DNA from: Streptomyces sp. NBC_00271
GTDB lineage: Bacteria > Actinomycetota > Actinomycetes > Streptomycetales > Streptomycetaceae
Length of the DNA: 64,000 nt
NCBI RefSeq assembly: GCF_036178845.1
Contig: NZ_CP108070.1
Location: forward strand, 8,866,001-8,930,000
Direction: 5' to 3'
Each line of letters starts with the position of its first letter. The first letter of the stretch is position 1. Of the stretch, positions 54,965 through 63,830 are shown piece by piece. The translations under genes and the position numbers were made by a program. The notes below the pieces were generated by a model. The model had not been told where the DNA came from and did no database searches. It saw only the letters and a program-made list of their open reading frames with translations.

Positions 54965-57391
54965 TCAGAAAGAGGGAGCCGTCCGCGGCGATCGGCCCAG
55001 GGCTTGTTCGGCCCAGATGGTCTTGCCCGCTGAGGTGTAGCGGGTGCCCCAGCGCTGAGTGAGCTCGGCAACGAGGAACAGTCCCCGGCCGCCCTCGTCG
55101 CTGACCCGGGCCCGGCGCAGGTGAGGTGCGGTGCTGCTGCTGTCGGAGACCTCGCAGATGAGAGACCGCTCCTTGATCATCCGCAGGCGGATCGGTTCGG
55201 TGCCGTATCGGATCGCGTTGGTGACCAGCTCGCTGACCACCAGTTCCGTGGTGAACGAGGCTTCTTCCAGCCCCCACGTGGTGAGCCGCTCGTCCACCAT
55301 TTTGCGTGTCTCCGCCACCGCGGCAGCGTCTGCGGGTACGTCCCACTCGGCGACCTGTTCCTTGCGGAGGAGGCGGGTGCGGGCGACGAGCAGGGCGATG
55401 TCGTCGGTCTGCGTCTCGGCGTGCATGGACTCCAGGACTGTGTCGCACAGCTCTTCCAGCGAGGGCACGGGCCGGGCCAGGGCGTCGCGCAACGCGTCGA
55501 TTCGTTCATCGATGTCGTGGCCGCGGGTTTCGACGAGTCCGTCTGTGAACAAGGCCAGCAGGCTGCCCTCGGGAATCGTCAGTTCCGTCGCCTCGAACGG
55601 CAGGCTGCCCAGCCCGAGCGGAGGCCCGGCGGGCACGTCGACGACCTGCGTGGTGCCGTCCGGACACACCAGAACCGGGGGCGGATGACCTGCCCGGGCC
55701 AGCGTGCAGGTACCGGACACGGGGTCGTAGACGGCGTACAGACAGCTGGCGCCGATGTCGCCGGGGATCGCGTTGTAGTCGACGACACCGCCAGCGGACT
55801 CGTCGCCCATCTCTTCTGCCGGGTGGGTCACCATGTCGTCGAGGTGGGTGAGGAGTTCGTCGGGCTGCAGATCGATGTCCGCGAGAGTACGTACCGCCGT
55901 CCGGAGCCGGCCCATGGTGACGGAGGCGCCGATGCCGTGGCCGACGACGTCCCCGACGACCAGGCCGACGCGCGTACCGGGCAGGGGGATCACGTCGAAC
56001 CAGTCCCCACCCGCCTCGGTGGCGCGGTCTGCGGGCAGGTAGCGAGTCGCGGTCTCCGCGCCCGGATGCATGATCGGGCCACGAGGCAGCAGGGTGCTCT
56101 GCAGGAACAGCGCGATGCCGCGTTCGCGGGTGAACCGGCGGGCATTGTCCAGGCAGATCGCAGCACGGGCGACCAAGTCCTCGGTGAGGGTCAGATCATC
56201 CGCGGTGAAAGCCTCATGCGAGGCGTCATGGCGGAGGAAAGTGGCAGCTCCGAGAGTTGTGCCTCGGGCTCGGATCGGCACCGTGATCAGCGAGTGCGCT
56301 GCACAGGCGCGCAGCTCTGCCGCTGTCGCGGGGGTGTCGGCGAACCAGCGGGTCCCCTGTGGATCGGTGACGTCGTGCAGTTCCGCCCTTCCGGTCGCCA
56401 CGCACCTGCTGACCGGTGAGGTAGCCGGGTGCCACCGCGTCTCGCCCAGGGCGGGACATGCCCCTTCCGTGAAGAATGCAGGCCGTTGTGCGGCTCTTCG
56501 CAGCAGAACGGGGCCGGAGGGAACAGACGCGGGCAGATCACCGCCGAAGACCGCCTCGAACAGGTCGACGCTGACAACATCCGCGAAACGGGGCACGAGG
56601 AGCTCGGCGAGCTCGTCAGCCGTTCCCTCCAGTTCCAGGCTGGCGCCGATGCGTGTGCGGGCCTCGCCGAGCAGGGCCAGCCGCTCTCGTGACTCGTACT
56701 GCCGGGAGTAGTCGTCCGCGGACATCGCCACTGCGCGCACCCGGCCGACCGGGTCCTTGAGCGGGAAGTAGTCCACGGTCCAGGCGTGTGCCTTCGGTTC
56801 GCCGGGGACCTTGAGGAAGGCCTCTCTCTGTGCAGGGTCGCCCGTCGCGGCCACCCGCCGGATCCATCGGTCGTTCTCGATCAGTGAGGTATCCGGGATC
56901 AGGTCGCTGAGGTGCCGATCGCGGAGTTCCGCCTCGCGCAGACCGGTTGCCCGGGCCATCGTGTGGTTCTGCTTCAGGCTCCGGGCTTCGCAGTCGAATA
57001 CCCCGAGGTGAGCTGGATGCTGCTCGAACACCCATCGCATCAATGTCTCGTCTCCGGGCTCCTGCGCACCCGCCCGAACCTCCGCAGCCACCCAGGGCTC
57101 CGCGGTCAGTAGAAACCCGCCCGGCAGGCCAGGGGCCACCAATGGCGACAAACACACCCGCGCCTCGACGGAGCGGCCGTCACGGTGCAACAGCGCTGCC
57201 CCGTCGGCGGTGAAGAGACGGGTGAGAGACGTGCCGATGACTTCTTCGGGTGCGTAACCCCACAGTGCCTGAGCAGCGCTGCTCCAGAGGAATATCTGGC
57301 CAGAAGGGTCCGAGACGGCGATGGCTGTGTCGACGTGTAGCCGTGCCGATCCTGGAGGCAGCGGACCCGGCCACGCGTGGGAGTGTGCCAT
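54965..57391 (-). CDS. PAS-GAF-PP2C-HATPase phosphatase, second copy
   Basis: 808 residues from the ATG at 57391. PAS about 10-70, second PAS about 95-215, GAF about 235-415, PP2C/SpoIIE about 430-665 (GGDWFDVI, VVGDVVGHGIGASVTMGRLR, ARAGHPPPVLV, LFTDGLVETRGHD) and HATPase_c about 680-800 (VSELVTNAIRYG, GRGLFLVAELTQRWG). Same plan as the protein at 13721 but a clearly different sequence in the sensor parts. The longer frame adds 17 residues without a better ribosome site. No TGTCACA promoter is present, so the two phosphatases seem to be used under different conditions. Confidence 0.9.
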   Translation of the reverse strand: MAHSHAWPGPLPPGSARLHVDTAIAVSDPSGQIFLWSSAAQALWGYAPEEVIGTSLTRLFTADGAALLHRDGRSVEARVCLSPLVAPGLPGGFLLTAEPWVAAEVRAGAQEPGDETLMRWVFEQHPAHLGVFDCEARSLKQNHTMARATGLREAELRDRHLSDLIPDTSLIENDRWIRRVAATGDPAQREAFLKVPGEPKAHAWTVDYFPLKDPVGRVRAVAMSADDYSRQYESRERLALLGEARTRIGASLELEGTADELAELLVPRFADVVSVDLFEAVFGGDLPASVPSGPVLLRRAAQRPAFFTEGACPALGETRWHPATSPVSRCVATGRAELHDVTDPQGTRWFADTPATAAELRACAAHSLITVPIRARGTTLGAATFLRHDASHEAFTADDLTLTEDLVARAAICLDNARRFTRERGIALFLQSTLLPRGPIMHPGAETATRYLPADRATEAGGDWFDVIPLPGTRVGLVVGDVVGHGIGASVTMGRLRTAVRTLADIDLQPDELLTHLDDMVTHPAEEMGDESAGGVVDYNAIPGDIGASCLYAVYDPVSGTCTLARAGHPPPVLVCPDGTTQVVDVPAGPPLGLGSLPFEATELTIPEGSLLALFTDGLVETRGHDIDERIDALRDALARPVPSLEELCDTVLESMHAETQTDDIALLVARTRLLRKEQVAEWDVPADAAAVAETRKMVDERLTTWGLEEASFTTELVVSELVTNAIRYGTEPIRLRMIKERSLICEVSDSSSTAPHLRRARVSDEGGRGLFLVAELTQRWGTRYTSAGKTIWAEQALGRSPRTAPSF

Positions 57392-57563
57392 GGTGCCTAC
57401 CTGGTGTGCTGTGCCAGATGACCGCCGGATTGCTCTCGCCATCGGCTCTATTCACGATCGTTCCACGACCGCCTGCCGTCAAGACGAGGGGTCCAGCACC
57501 CGGGTCTGATCCCGCCCGCACAGGCGTTTGGGAACGCAGCGGAGGCGGGCACAGCCACATTTT

Positions 57564-57590
57564 GTTTCAAACGATACCGTATTGGATGAA
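57564..57590 (+). promoter_or_regulatory. MarR-type operator/promoter, copy 1
   Basis: GTTTCAA, then ACCGTATTGGATGAA (57576-57590), 24 nt before the MarR start. The same GTATT-purine-purine-ATGA core is found before the azoreductase and nitroreductase genes. Confidence 0.55.
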
Positions 57591-57613
57591 TGGATGGCTG
57601 GTAACGTGGAGCT

Positions 57614-58099
57614 GTGATTGACGACGCTCCTCACCCCTCGGTCGGCTCGCGTGCGACCGACCGTCCCGGGGACGCCTCGCCCTTCGCTCTCGGCCTGCTG
57701 CTGCGGCGGGCGCACTGGCGGGTGGCCGGGGTGATGACGGAGGCGCTCCGCCCGCTCGGTATCGAGCTGCGGCATTTCGCGGTGCTGCTTGTTCTGGTCG
57801 ACCGGGGGCCCACGGTGCAGCGGGACCTGGGGCCGGCGACGGGGTCGGACAAGGCGGGGATCATGCGGGTCGTGGACGACCTGGAGCGCATGGGTCTGGC
57901 CGTGCGCAAGGCGGTTCCGGGGGACCGGCGGGTGCGGGCGGTGGAGATCACGCCTCGGGGTGTCGAGCTTTTCGATGCGGCGCACGTGGCGGCGGATCCG
58001 CTGGCCGAGCGCCTGGTTGCCGATCTGGGACCAGGTGAGCGCGAGCAGTTGACGGGACTGCTGACCCGGTTCGCCCATCCCGCGGAGGGCCAGGCGTAA
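57614..58099 (+). CDS. MarR-family regulator, copy 1
   Basis: 161 residues. Winged helix: FALGLLLRRAHWRVAGVMTE, FAVLLVLVDRGPTVQRDLGP, SDKAGIMRVVDDLERMGLAV, then the RDRR-like wing PGDRRVRAVEITPRG and a C-terminal dimerisation helix. It differs from the copy at 62849 essentially only in the first 12 residues and one Gly/Ala. GTG start. It likely represses itself and the neighbouring azoreductase and nitroreductase genes. Confidence 0.9.
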   Translation: MIDDAPHPSVGSRATDRPGDASPFALGLLLRRAHWRVAGVMTEALRPLGIELRHFAVLLVLVDRGPTVQRDLGPATGSDKAGIMRVVDDLERMGLAVRKAVPGDRRVRAVEITPRGVELFDAAHVAADPLAERLVADLGPGEREQLTGLLTRFAHPAEGQA

Positions 58100-58217
58100 G
58101 CCCGCCCGCGCGGGAGCCCAAGGCCTGACCGGTTCCGGACCCGTGCATCCCTTACGGCGAAGGCGGCCCTGAGGACTACGGCCACCCTTGCCATACGCCG
58201 AACCTGCTGCAGGCAGG
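57634..58217 (+). repeat. Inverted duplication, left copy (with 62732-63315)
   Basis: About 580 nt that include nearly all of MarR copy 1 and 118 nt after its stop match the complement of 62732-63315 almost base for base, ending near a shared CTGCTGCAGGCAG. Outside these limits the sequences diverge quickly. Confidence 0.85.
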
Positions 58218-58401
58218 ACTTTGTCGCCATCGTTCCGAGGCGCACCCCCCACCGGCGGTCCGAACACCTGGCCAACCCGGAGTCGGGTCACTTCACCGTC
58301 TTTCGGGGGAGCACGCCGCCGTATCGGTCAGGGTGCAGACGACGCAGACTCCGTGTGACGTCCTATGTCGAGGCGCCACACGGTGTCCATTGCGGGGTGT
58401 T

Positions 58402-59043
58402 CTACGCGGCGAGGAGTTCCTTGGCCTTGGCGGCCGCCTCCTCCAAGGCACGCTTGTGGGAGGCCTCGTAGAGGGGGACCAGCTCGGACATGGCCGGATT
58501 GCGGGGGGCCATGGTGAGTTCCGGAACGATGAAGTGGAGGTCCAGGCCGAGGGTGTCCTTGAGGACGGTCTCCAGGTAGTTCTGCACGAAGTCGTAGCCC
58601 TCGCGCGGGGTGCCCGGCGCATAGGAGCCGCCGCGGCTGGCGACGACGATGGTCGGGGTGCCTTGGGCGGAGGGGGTCTCGCCCGCGGTGCGGCCGAGAA
58701 GGAGCACGCTGTCCAGCCACGCCTTGAGGGTCGACGGGATCGAGAAGTTGTACATGGGGGCGCCGATCAGGACGGCGTCCGCCTGCTCCAGCTCGTCGAT
58801 GAGCTTCACGCGCGCGGCGAACGCGGCAGACTGCTCAGGGGTGCGCTCGGCGGGGGCGGTGTAACCAGCGGCCCAGGCGGCGGCGGTGATGTGCGGGACA
58901 GGATGGGCGGCGAGGTCGCGATAGATCACCGCGCCCTGAGGGTGCTGCTCCTCCCAGACCTTGCGGAAAGTCGTGGTGACGGAACGGGACGAGGAAGCCT
59001 CGCCGGGGAACACGGACGAGTCGATGTGCAGCAACGTGGCCAT
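58402..59043 (-). CDS. azoR: FMN-dependent NADH-azoreductase (AzoR-like)
   Basis: 213 residues. Flavodoxin-like fold: MATLLHIDSSVF, SSRSVT (FMN phosphate loop), GAPMYNFSIPSTLKAWLDSV near 90-110 and ASRGGSYAPGTPREGYD near 142-158. It uses NADH to reduce azo compounds and quinones by two electrons. The ATG at 59043 lies 7 nt after GGGAG. The upstream region has an inverted repeat overlapping the MarR-type motif, so it is probably under MarR control. Confidence 0.9.
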   Translation of the reverse strand: MATLLHIDSSVFPGEASSSRSVTTTFRKVWEEQHPQGAVIYRDLAAHPVPHITAAAWAAGYTAPAERTPEQSAAFAARVKLIDELEQADAVLIGAPMYNFSIPSTLKAWLDSVLLLGRTAGETPSAQGTPTIVVASRGGSYAPGTPREGYDFVQNYLETVLKDTLGLDLHFIVPELTMAPRNPAMSELVPLYEASHKRALEEAAAKAKELLAA

Positions 59044-59076
59044 GGGCATTCTCCCAAGAGAGGATTGACGCTCGAC

Positions 59077-59113
59077 GATAGTCAAACACGAGATGGTATT
59101 GAATGAGACTATC
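59077..59113. promoter_or_regulatory. Inverted repeat/MarR-type operator at azoR
   Basis: GATAGTC (59077-59083) and GACTATC (59107-59113) enclose GGTATTGAATGA, which matches the core before both MarR genes and the nitroreductase. Confidence 0.6.
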
Positions 59114-59165
59114 ACGAGTGAGATGGATGCCTGGATCTGGCGAGGAGACGGGGGAGCGCGGACCT

Positions 59166-59465
59166 CTATGGAGTGACGCAGGATCCGTCAACGGGCACGG
59201 AGCAGCCAGATGGGACCGTCGGCAAACCGTCCTCGCTGTCCGACTCCTGGACACTGCTTCGCCTGACCCGGGCCACGAGCAGCGTGTCCGCAGCCGCTAT
59301 GGCCTCGTGCACGTTTTGGGTTCCCATCGTGATGCACAGCGTGTAACTCACGTCCTCAAGCTCACGCGCACTTTCCCGCCCCTCGCCCTCGGCGAGCGCG
59401 ATCTGCAGGGACGCGTAGCGGGTCAGCAGCCTTCTGACGACCTTCGGATCCGGAACAACGAGCAC
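59166..59465 (-). CDS. DUF5133 small protein
   Basis: 99 residues from the GTG at 59465, which follows AGAGGAC; the GTG at 59501 is an alternative. The DUF5133 block VVPDPKVVRRLLTRYASLQI, LEDVSYTLCITMGTQ and AAADTLLVARV is clear. The family is found in Streptomyces and has no known function; no signal peptide or membrane span. A CGTCACA-N16-GGTC promoter lies about 110 nt upstream. Confidence 0.8.
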   Translation of the reverse strand: MLVVPDPKVVRRLLTRYASLQIALAEGEGRESARELEDVSYTLCITMGTQNVHEAIAAADTLLVARVRRSSVQESDSEDGLPTVPSGCSVPVDGSCVTP

Positions 59466-59576
59466 AGTCAGGTCCTCTCTCAACGTTTGAGGCACACCCA
59501 CACCTCATGCCGACATCACGCTTGGCGACAACAGCGTTCGGTTGCTTTCGTGGGCCACGCCGTTGCCCTGAGTGAA

Positions 59577-59603
59577 GACCGGATGCTCCCACCTTCTGTG
59601 ACG
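59577..59603 (-). promoter_or_regulatory. ECF41-type promoter (CGTCACA-N16-GGTC)
   Basis: Minus strand: CGTCACA at 59603-59597, GGTC at 59580-59577. One mismatch in the -35. Reads toward the DUF5133 gene. Confidence 0.65.
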
Positions 59604-59689
59604 AGATTGGCTTCAACGCTCTATCGCCGTGGCCGTGTTGCACCGCCCTGGCTCGGCTGGTCCATCTGGTGGCGTACTTGCCGTCCTGA

Positions 59690-60049
59690 TCGGCGCCCCC
59701 GTTCGAAGAGGGCTCCGGAGCGGATGAGGGCGACGAAGTGGGGTGCGTTGACGGCCCGCCACCGTCGCTGGGCGGATTCGACGAGCTTGAAGACCATGGA
59801 CAGAGCCGCGATGGGGGAGTCGGTGCCGCGGTGCCCTTGGGTCGCAGCCCAAGGGCGGAGAGGGTCGACTCGACAGGGTTCGTGCTCCGCAGGCGGAGTC
59901 CAGTGTTCGGCGGGGAAGTCGTAGGACGTCGGCAGTTGGTCTTGGTCGTCGGTGATCTTCTTGAAGGCCTCGGGAACTTCGTGCCGCAGAGCTGGGTGAA
60001 GGTCTGGATCGCCGCCTTGCGTGCTGCTTGCCCTCGGCGTGGAAGCCAT
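59690..60049 (-). mobile_element. IS256-family transposase C-terminal fragment
   Basis: Reading PEAFKKITDDQDQLPTSYDF, PAEHWTPP, PIAALSMVFKLVESAQRRWR and AVNAPHFVALIRSGALFERG is the C-terminus of mutator-type (IS256) transposases. The catalytic N-terminal two-thirds are absent and the family's usual NPIES motif is lost. No intact ends. Confidence 0.75.
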
Positions 60050-60062
60050 GCGGGACAGCTGA

Positions 60063-60089
60063 TGTCACACGACGCGTGCACGCCCGGTC
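60063..60089 (+). promoter_or_regulatory. ECF41-type promoter of the sigma gene: TGTCACA-N16-GGTC
   Basis: TGTCACA at 60063-60069, GGTCTAAG from 60086. About 200 nt before the ECF sigma start. The match suggests autoregulation. Confidence 0.8.
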
Positions 60090-60292
60090 TAAGGATTGAG
60101 CCGAGGAATGGAGGAGGTGTGTCGTGTGCGAGGAATCTGACATGGACTGCTGGAGCCCCTTTGCCGGGCGCGGGGCTGCGTGTTGGCAACCTGCCGTCGA
60201 CACGCAGGATTCTCTGAAGCCCTCGTGAAGGTTGACGGGATTAGTGTTTGCGGCCGTGTAGCGCCGTGCCTTGTGAGGGGGGAGGATGCCGT

Positions 60293-61177
60293 ATGGACCA
60301 AGCTGACTCGGTGTCGGTCGCGGAGTTGCTCGATGAGCGTCGGCACCTGCTGGAAGTCACCTACTGGATGTTGGGCAACTCCAGTGAGGCGGAGAGCGTC
60401 GTGGGTGAGACCTACCGTCGGTGGTACGGGCTGTCCGAGGTGGAGCGTGGGGAAATCTCAACTCCCCGACACTGGCTCGCGAAGACGGCTGGCGGGATCT
60501 GTCTGGGCCTGCTTGCTCACCCTCGCCGGGGTGCGACCGGTCAGAGGGACCAGAGAGAGGAGCACCACACGACGACGGGAGACGCCGAGGAAGTTCAGGC
60601 GAGCCTGGCAAAGGAGGTCAGCCGGGTACTGCTGAACGCGCTGGACTCTCTGTCGCCGGCCGAGCGGGCGGCGTTCGTGCTCAATGACGTCTTCGGGATG
60701 ACCTCCGGTACGGTAGCCGACATCGTGGGGCGCCCAGAGTCCGAGTGCGTAGGGCTCGCCGACCGTGCCCGCCACAGTATTCGGATGCAGCGCTCACACT
60801 CCACCCCGCCGGACGAGCACGATCTCCTCGCCCGCACCGTCCGCGAGGCCTGCGTGAACGAGGATGCCGAACTACTTGAGTCGTTGCTGCGTCCGGACGC
60901 CACGGCGTTCTTCGACGGCGGCGGCAAGGTCCGAGCACTGAGCAGGCCCGTGCACGGCAGCCGTCAGGTCGCTCACAGCCTGCTGGTACTCCTGGCCCGC
61001 CATCCTCGTACCACCCTGACCACCCACTCCGTCAACGGGCGTACCGGCCTCATCGTCCGCTACGACCACCAGGTCGCTGCCGTCATCAGCCTCGACATCG
61101 CCGAACACCATGTTGCACAGGTCTGGGTCGTCCTCAATCCCGACAAGCTACGCTCCTGGAACCGGCCCCCCACCTAG
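60293..61177 (+). CDS. ECF41-type sigma factor with SnoaL-like C-terminal domain, candidate regulon master
   Basis: 294 residues. Region 2 at 15-75 (LLEVTYWMLGNSSEAESVVG, TPRHWLAKTAGG), region 4 at 110-165 (LDSLSPAERAAFVLNDVFGM, VADIVGRPESECVGLADRAR) and a SnoaL-like domain to the end. It keeps the ECF41 regulatory motifs DGGGK near 208 and NPDKLRSW near 282, but the WLPEP linker motif is absent and region 2 is divergent (WYGLSEVE in place of the usual WLRW stretch). GGAGG lies 8 nt before the ATG. It is preceded by a TGTCACA-N16-GGTC promoter, so it is the best candidate for the sigma that reads the 20 such promoters in the window. Confidence 0.88.
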   Translation: MDQADSVSVAELLDERRHLLEVTYWMLGNSSEAESVVGETYRRWYGLSEVERGEISTPRHWLAKTAGGICLGLLAHPRRGATGQRDQREEHHTTTGDAEEVQASLAKEVSRVLLNALDSLSPAERAAFVLNDVFGMTSGTVADIVGRPESECVGLADRARHSIRMQRSHSTPPDEHDLLARTVREACVNEDAELLESLLRPDATAFFDGGGKVRALSRPVHGSRQVAHSLLVLLARHPRTTLTTHSVNGRTGLIVRYDHQVAAVISLDIAEHHVAQVWVVLNPDKLRSWNRPPT

Positions 61178-61605
61178 GGCGACCCCGGTTCGCACGGACC
61201 CCCGTCGCAGCGAGGCGATGACCGGCGCTGGTGGCTTCTGTGCGTTGCCGTGCGGCCCTGACCACCCTTGTACATGAGGTCCACGAACAGCTTCAGTTCG
61301 TGCAGGCCGCGAAGCAGGCGATTTCCCGCTGGTAGCCACCCTGGTCAGAGTCTCGAAGGGGTCTTACCGGCATCGTTGTACCGCCTGCTCGCTGAACAGA
61401 TCGGTCTCGGTGCCCGCGGTGGAGGCCACCCTGGCGACCCATGCCGTGTGTCGTCGATGCCTTCGCACCGTTTCTCGATAGTGGATGTCGTTCCGGTGTC
61501 GCCTCCGCTCAGGCCCTTCGTGCTTGCACCGGCGCGTGGCTGGCCACGCTGCGAGCCTGAGGGTCCAGACGGGCTAGCGTGCGCCACCCACGGAGGCCGC
61601 CGGTG
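61178..61605. other. Stretch without a supportable gene
   Basis: Frames here carry no recognisable domain. A minus-strand reading (RVASTAGTETDLFSEQAVQR) hints at debris of a mobile or regulatory gene but cannot be assigned. Confidence 0.35.
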
Positions 61606-62274
61606 TCAGCAACCGTCGACGAACGTCACTGTCTCCTCAAGCGGCGCCCGGCCTATACGGGGTTCGCTTGCCGTGACGTCCTCGTGCCCGATCGACATGC
61701 CGCAGAAGAGGAGGAGCTCATCCGGGGGCGACAGGACCTCCGCGACGGTCTTGTGATATTTGGCCCAGGCCATCTGCGTGCAACTGTGCAGCCCTTCGGC
61801 GCGGAGCAGCAGCATGACGGACTGCAGGTATATGCCCACGTCGGACCACTGGGGTCGGCCCATGCAACGGTCGATGTAGCAGAACAGGGCGGCGGGTGCC
61901 CCGAAACAGTCCCAGTTCGCGGCAGCGGCCCTCTGTCGCGCCTCCAGGTCCGTGCGCGATATGCCGAGTGCGCCGTAGCGCTGCTCGCCGAAGGCGGAAC
62001 GGCGTTCCTGATAGGGGCTTTTGAGCACAGGGGGGTACTGCTCGTACTCCGGCTCGTCCCAGGGGTCCCCTGCGGCTATGCGCTCGCCGGCGCGCTTCTT
62101 GAGCTCAGCCAGTGGTCGGCCGGTCAGCACGTAGGTGTGCCACGGCTGGAGGTTCGATCCGGACGGTGCCCAGGCCGCGCCGGACAGCACCCGCTCCAGC
62201 ACCTCCCTCGGGACGGGACGGTCGGTGAATTCCCGCACAGCACGCCGACTCGCGACCGCTTCATAGACATTCAT
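61606..62274 (-). CDS. Nitroreductase-family flavoprotein, copy at 62 kb
   Basis: 222 residues. SRRAVREF near 9-16, SGSNLQPWHTYVL near 37, FGAPAALFCYID and PPDELLLFCGMSIGHED at the C-terminus. It parallels the protein at 36606 along its whole length. Probably an NAD(P)H-dependent FMN enzyme for nitro compounds or quinones. AGGGG lies upstream of the ATG. Unlike the decayed copy at 10912 it has a MarR-type operator instead of a TGTCACA promoter. Confidence 0.9.
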   Translation of the reverse strand: MNVYEAVASRRAVREFTDRPVPREVLERVLSGAAWAPSGSNLQPWHTYVLTGRPLAELKKRAGERIAAGDPWDEPEYEQYPPVLKSPYQERRSAFGEQRYGALGISRTDLEARQRAAAANWDCFGAPAALFCYIDRCMGRPQWSDVGIYLQSVMLLLRAEGLHSCTQMAWAKYHKTVAEVLSPPDELLLFCGMSIGHEDVTASEPRIGRAPLEETVTFVDGC

Positions 62275-62328
62275 GATCGCCTGAACCCCTTTTCTGTTCG
62301 GCACATCTGGAATCGTTATGTTCGCAAC

Positions 62329-62347
62329 GGTATCATCTAATACTATC
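62329..62347 (-). promoter_or_regulatory. MarR-type operator at the nitroreductase gene
   Basis: Minus strand reads GATAGTATTAGATGATACC, holding the GTATTAGATGA core shared with the azoreductase and MarR promoters. About 55 nt before the nitroreductase ATG. The remainder of 62348-62731 holds nothing I recognise. Confidence 0.55.
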
Positions 62348-62731
62348 TCGCGCGAGTGGTGCACCGCACTCGGGGAAGGGTTGCCGTCCAGGGGTGGTTC
62401 GCCGACGGCGCCTGCCGGCTTTCTGGGGGGAATGATCTTCGCGCCGGCCGACGGGGTGTGCTCCGTGCCGCGGGTTTGCTGCGGGTCGAGGTGTCGGCCT
62501 GGGTGCATTCGGCCCATTCGGCAATGCCGGGGCCCGATCCGAGGCGATCAGGAGCGCCTTGTCCAGCCTCTATTGGCGCTGCCGCGGTGTCCCCAACTCG
62601 GCCACTGCTTCACAGACTTTGCGTGCTGTCGGCTCCAGGGGCAGGCGGCCGGCCACCCCGAAGCCGTCCTGCGTGGCTGGCGCACTGGTGCGGTGGTGTG
62701 GTCCCCACCGGCGATGACGCCCCTGACCGTG

Positions 62732-63315
62732 CTGCCTGCAGCAGGGTCGGTGTGTGGCAAGGGTGGCCGTAGTCCTCAGGGCCGCCTTCGCCGTAAGGGA
62801 TGCACGGGTCCGGAACCGGTCAGGCCTTGGGCTCCCGCGCGGGCGGGCTTACGCCTGGCCCTCCGCGGGATGGGCGAACCGGGTCAGCAGTCCCGTCAAC
62901 TGCTCGCGCTCACCTGGTCCCAGATCGGCAACCAGGCGCTCGGCCAGCGGATCCGCCGCCACGTGCGCCGCATCGAAAAGCTCGACACCCCGAGGCGTGA
63001 TCTCCACCGCCCGCACCCGCCGGTCCCCCGGAACCGCCTTGCGCACGGCCAGACCCATGCGCTCCAGGTCGTCCACGACCCGCATGATCCCCGCCTTGTC
63101 CGACCCCGTCGCCGGCCCCAGGTCCCGCTGCACCGTGGGCCCCCGGTCGACCAGAACAAGCAGCACCGCGAAATGCCGCAGCTCGATACCGAGCGGGCGG
63201 AGCGCCTCCGTCATCACCCCGGCCACCCGCCAGTGCGCCCGCCGCAGCAGCAGGGCGAGAGCGAAGGGCGAGGCGTCCCCGGGACGGTCGGTCGCACGCG
63301 AGCCGGCCGAGGGGG
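62732..63315 (-). repeat. Inverted duplication, right copy (with 57634-58217)
   Basis: Complement of the left copy; contains nearly all of MarR copy 2 and the region after its stop. The two copies face each other across 4.5 kb with the azoreductase, DUF5133, ECF41 sigma and nitroreductase genes between them. Confidence 0.85.
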
Positions 63316-63343
63316 TGGCTCTGTCAGGAATGTGGGTGGTCAC
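62849..63343 (-). CDS. MarR-family regulator, copy 2
   Basis: 164 residues. After the first 15 residues (MTTHIPDRATPSAGS) it matches copy 1 except for one Ala/Gly. Same winged helix and PGDRRVRAVEITPRG wing. GTG start at 63343. The upstream operator-like sequence is related to that of copy 1 but not identical, so the two copies may respond at different repressor levels. Confidence 0.9.
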   Translation of the reverse strand: MTTHIPDRATPSAGSRATDRPGDASPFALALLLRRAHWRVAGVMTEALRPLGIELRHFAVLLVLVDRGPTVQRDLGPATGSDKAGIMRVVDDLERMGLAVRKAVPGDRRVRAVEITPRGVELFDAAHVAADPLAERLVADLGPGEREQLTGLLTRFAHPAEGQA

Positions 63344-63367
63344 GAGGTCACATTACAGCCATATGTA

Positions 63368-63392
63368 CATTCGATACGGTTTCACTTGAAAC
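63368..63392 (-). promoter_or_regulatory. MarR-type operator/promoter, copy 2
   Basis: Minus strand reads GTTTCAAGTGAAACCGTATC, then GAATG, which aligns with the copy 1 site (GTTTCAA...ACCGTATTGGATG) with two substitutions in the core. Confidence 0.5.
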
Positions 63393-63559
63393 TGAGTGTG
63401 TGCCGCAGAAGGGTCTCTGCCAGGCGTCTGCCCTGGTCAGCAGGTCAGCTTCCGGTGTCTGTAAGGAGGCCGGGCATCAGCCGCGATCGCGATGTATGGA
63501 GGAATGTCGCCCGAAGATGACGCTTCCGGCGGCCTGGACGTCTGCCAGGCGGGGCTTTG

Positions 63560-63830
63560 GCGCGTTCGCGGTGTTTGACGATGCTGCCGCAGCAGGTGCC
63601 GAGGCAGGTGTCGGTGTGGGCGGTCGACGGCGCCCGGTAGTACCCATACCAGCCGTACGTGTCCTCGAACTGTCCGGTCAGGGCCTTGGTGAGGGCGGGC
63701 TTCTTCTTGACCAGGTTCCCTTGGGCGCGGTCGGCAAGGCTTCGCGGGTTGCCTTCGTCGGCGAGCACCGCGTCGAGAGTGGCGCGCCCGGTCGCACACA
63801 AGCCGGGCTCCCGCAGCGACACCGACACCC
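63560..63830 (-). mobile_element. Probable second IS110-type transposase fragment
   Basis: The frame LDAVLADEGNPRSLADRAQG, then NLVKKKPALTKALTGQFEDT resembles the middle helical region of IS110-type transposases (a LAELARGKLRKKIPAL-type helix followed by L-x-GRF-x-DHH). The rest of the frame fits nothing. No ends found. Confidence 0.4.
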
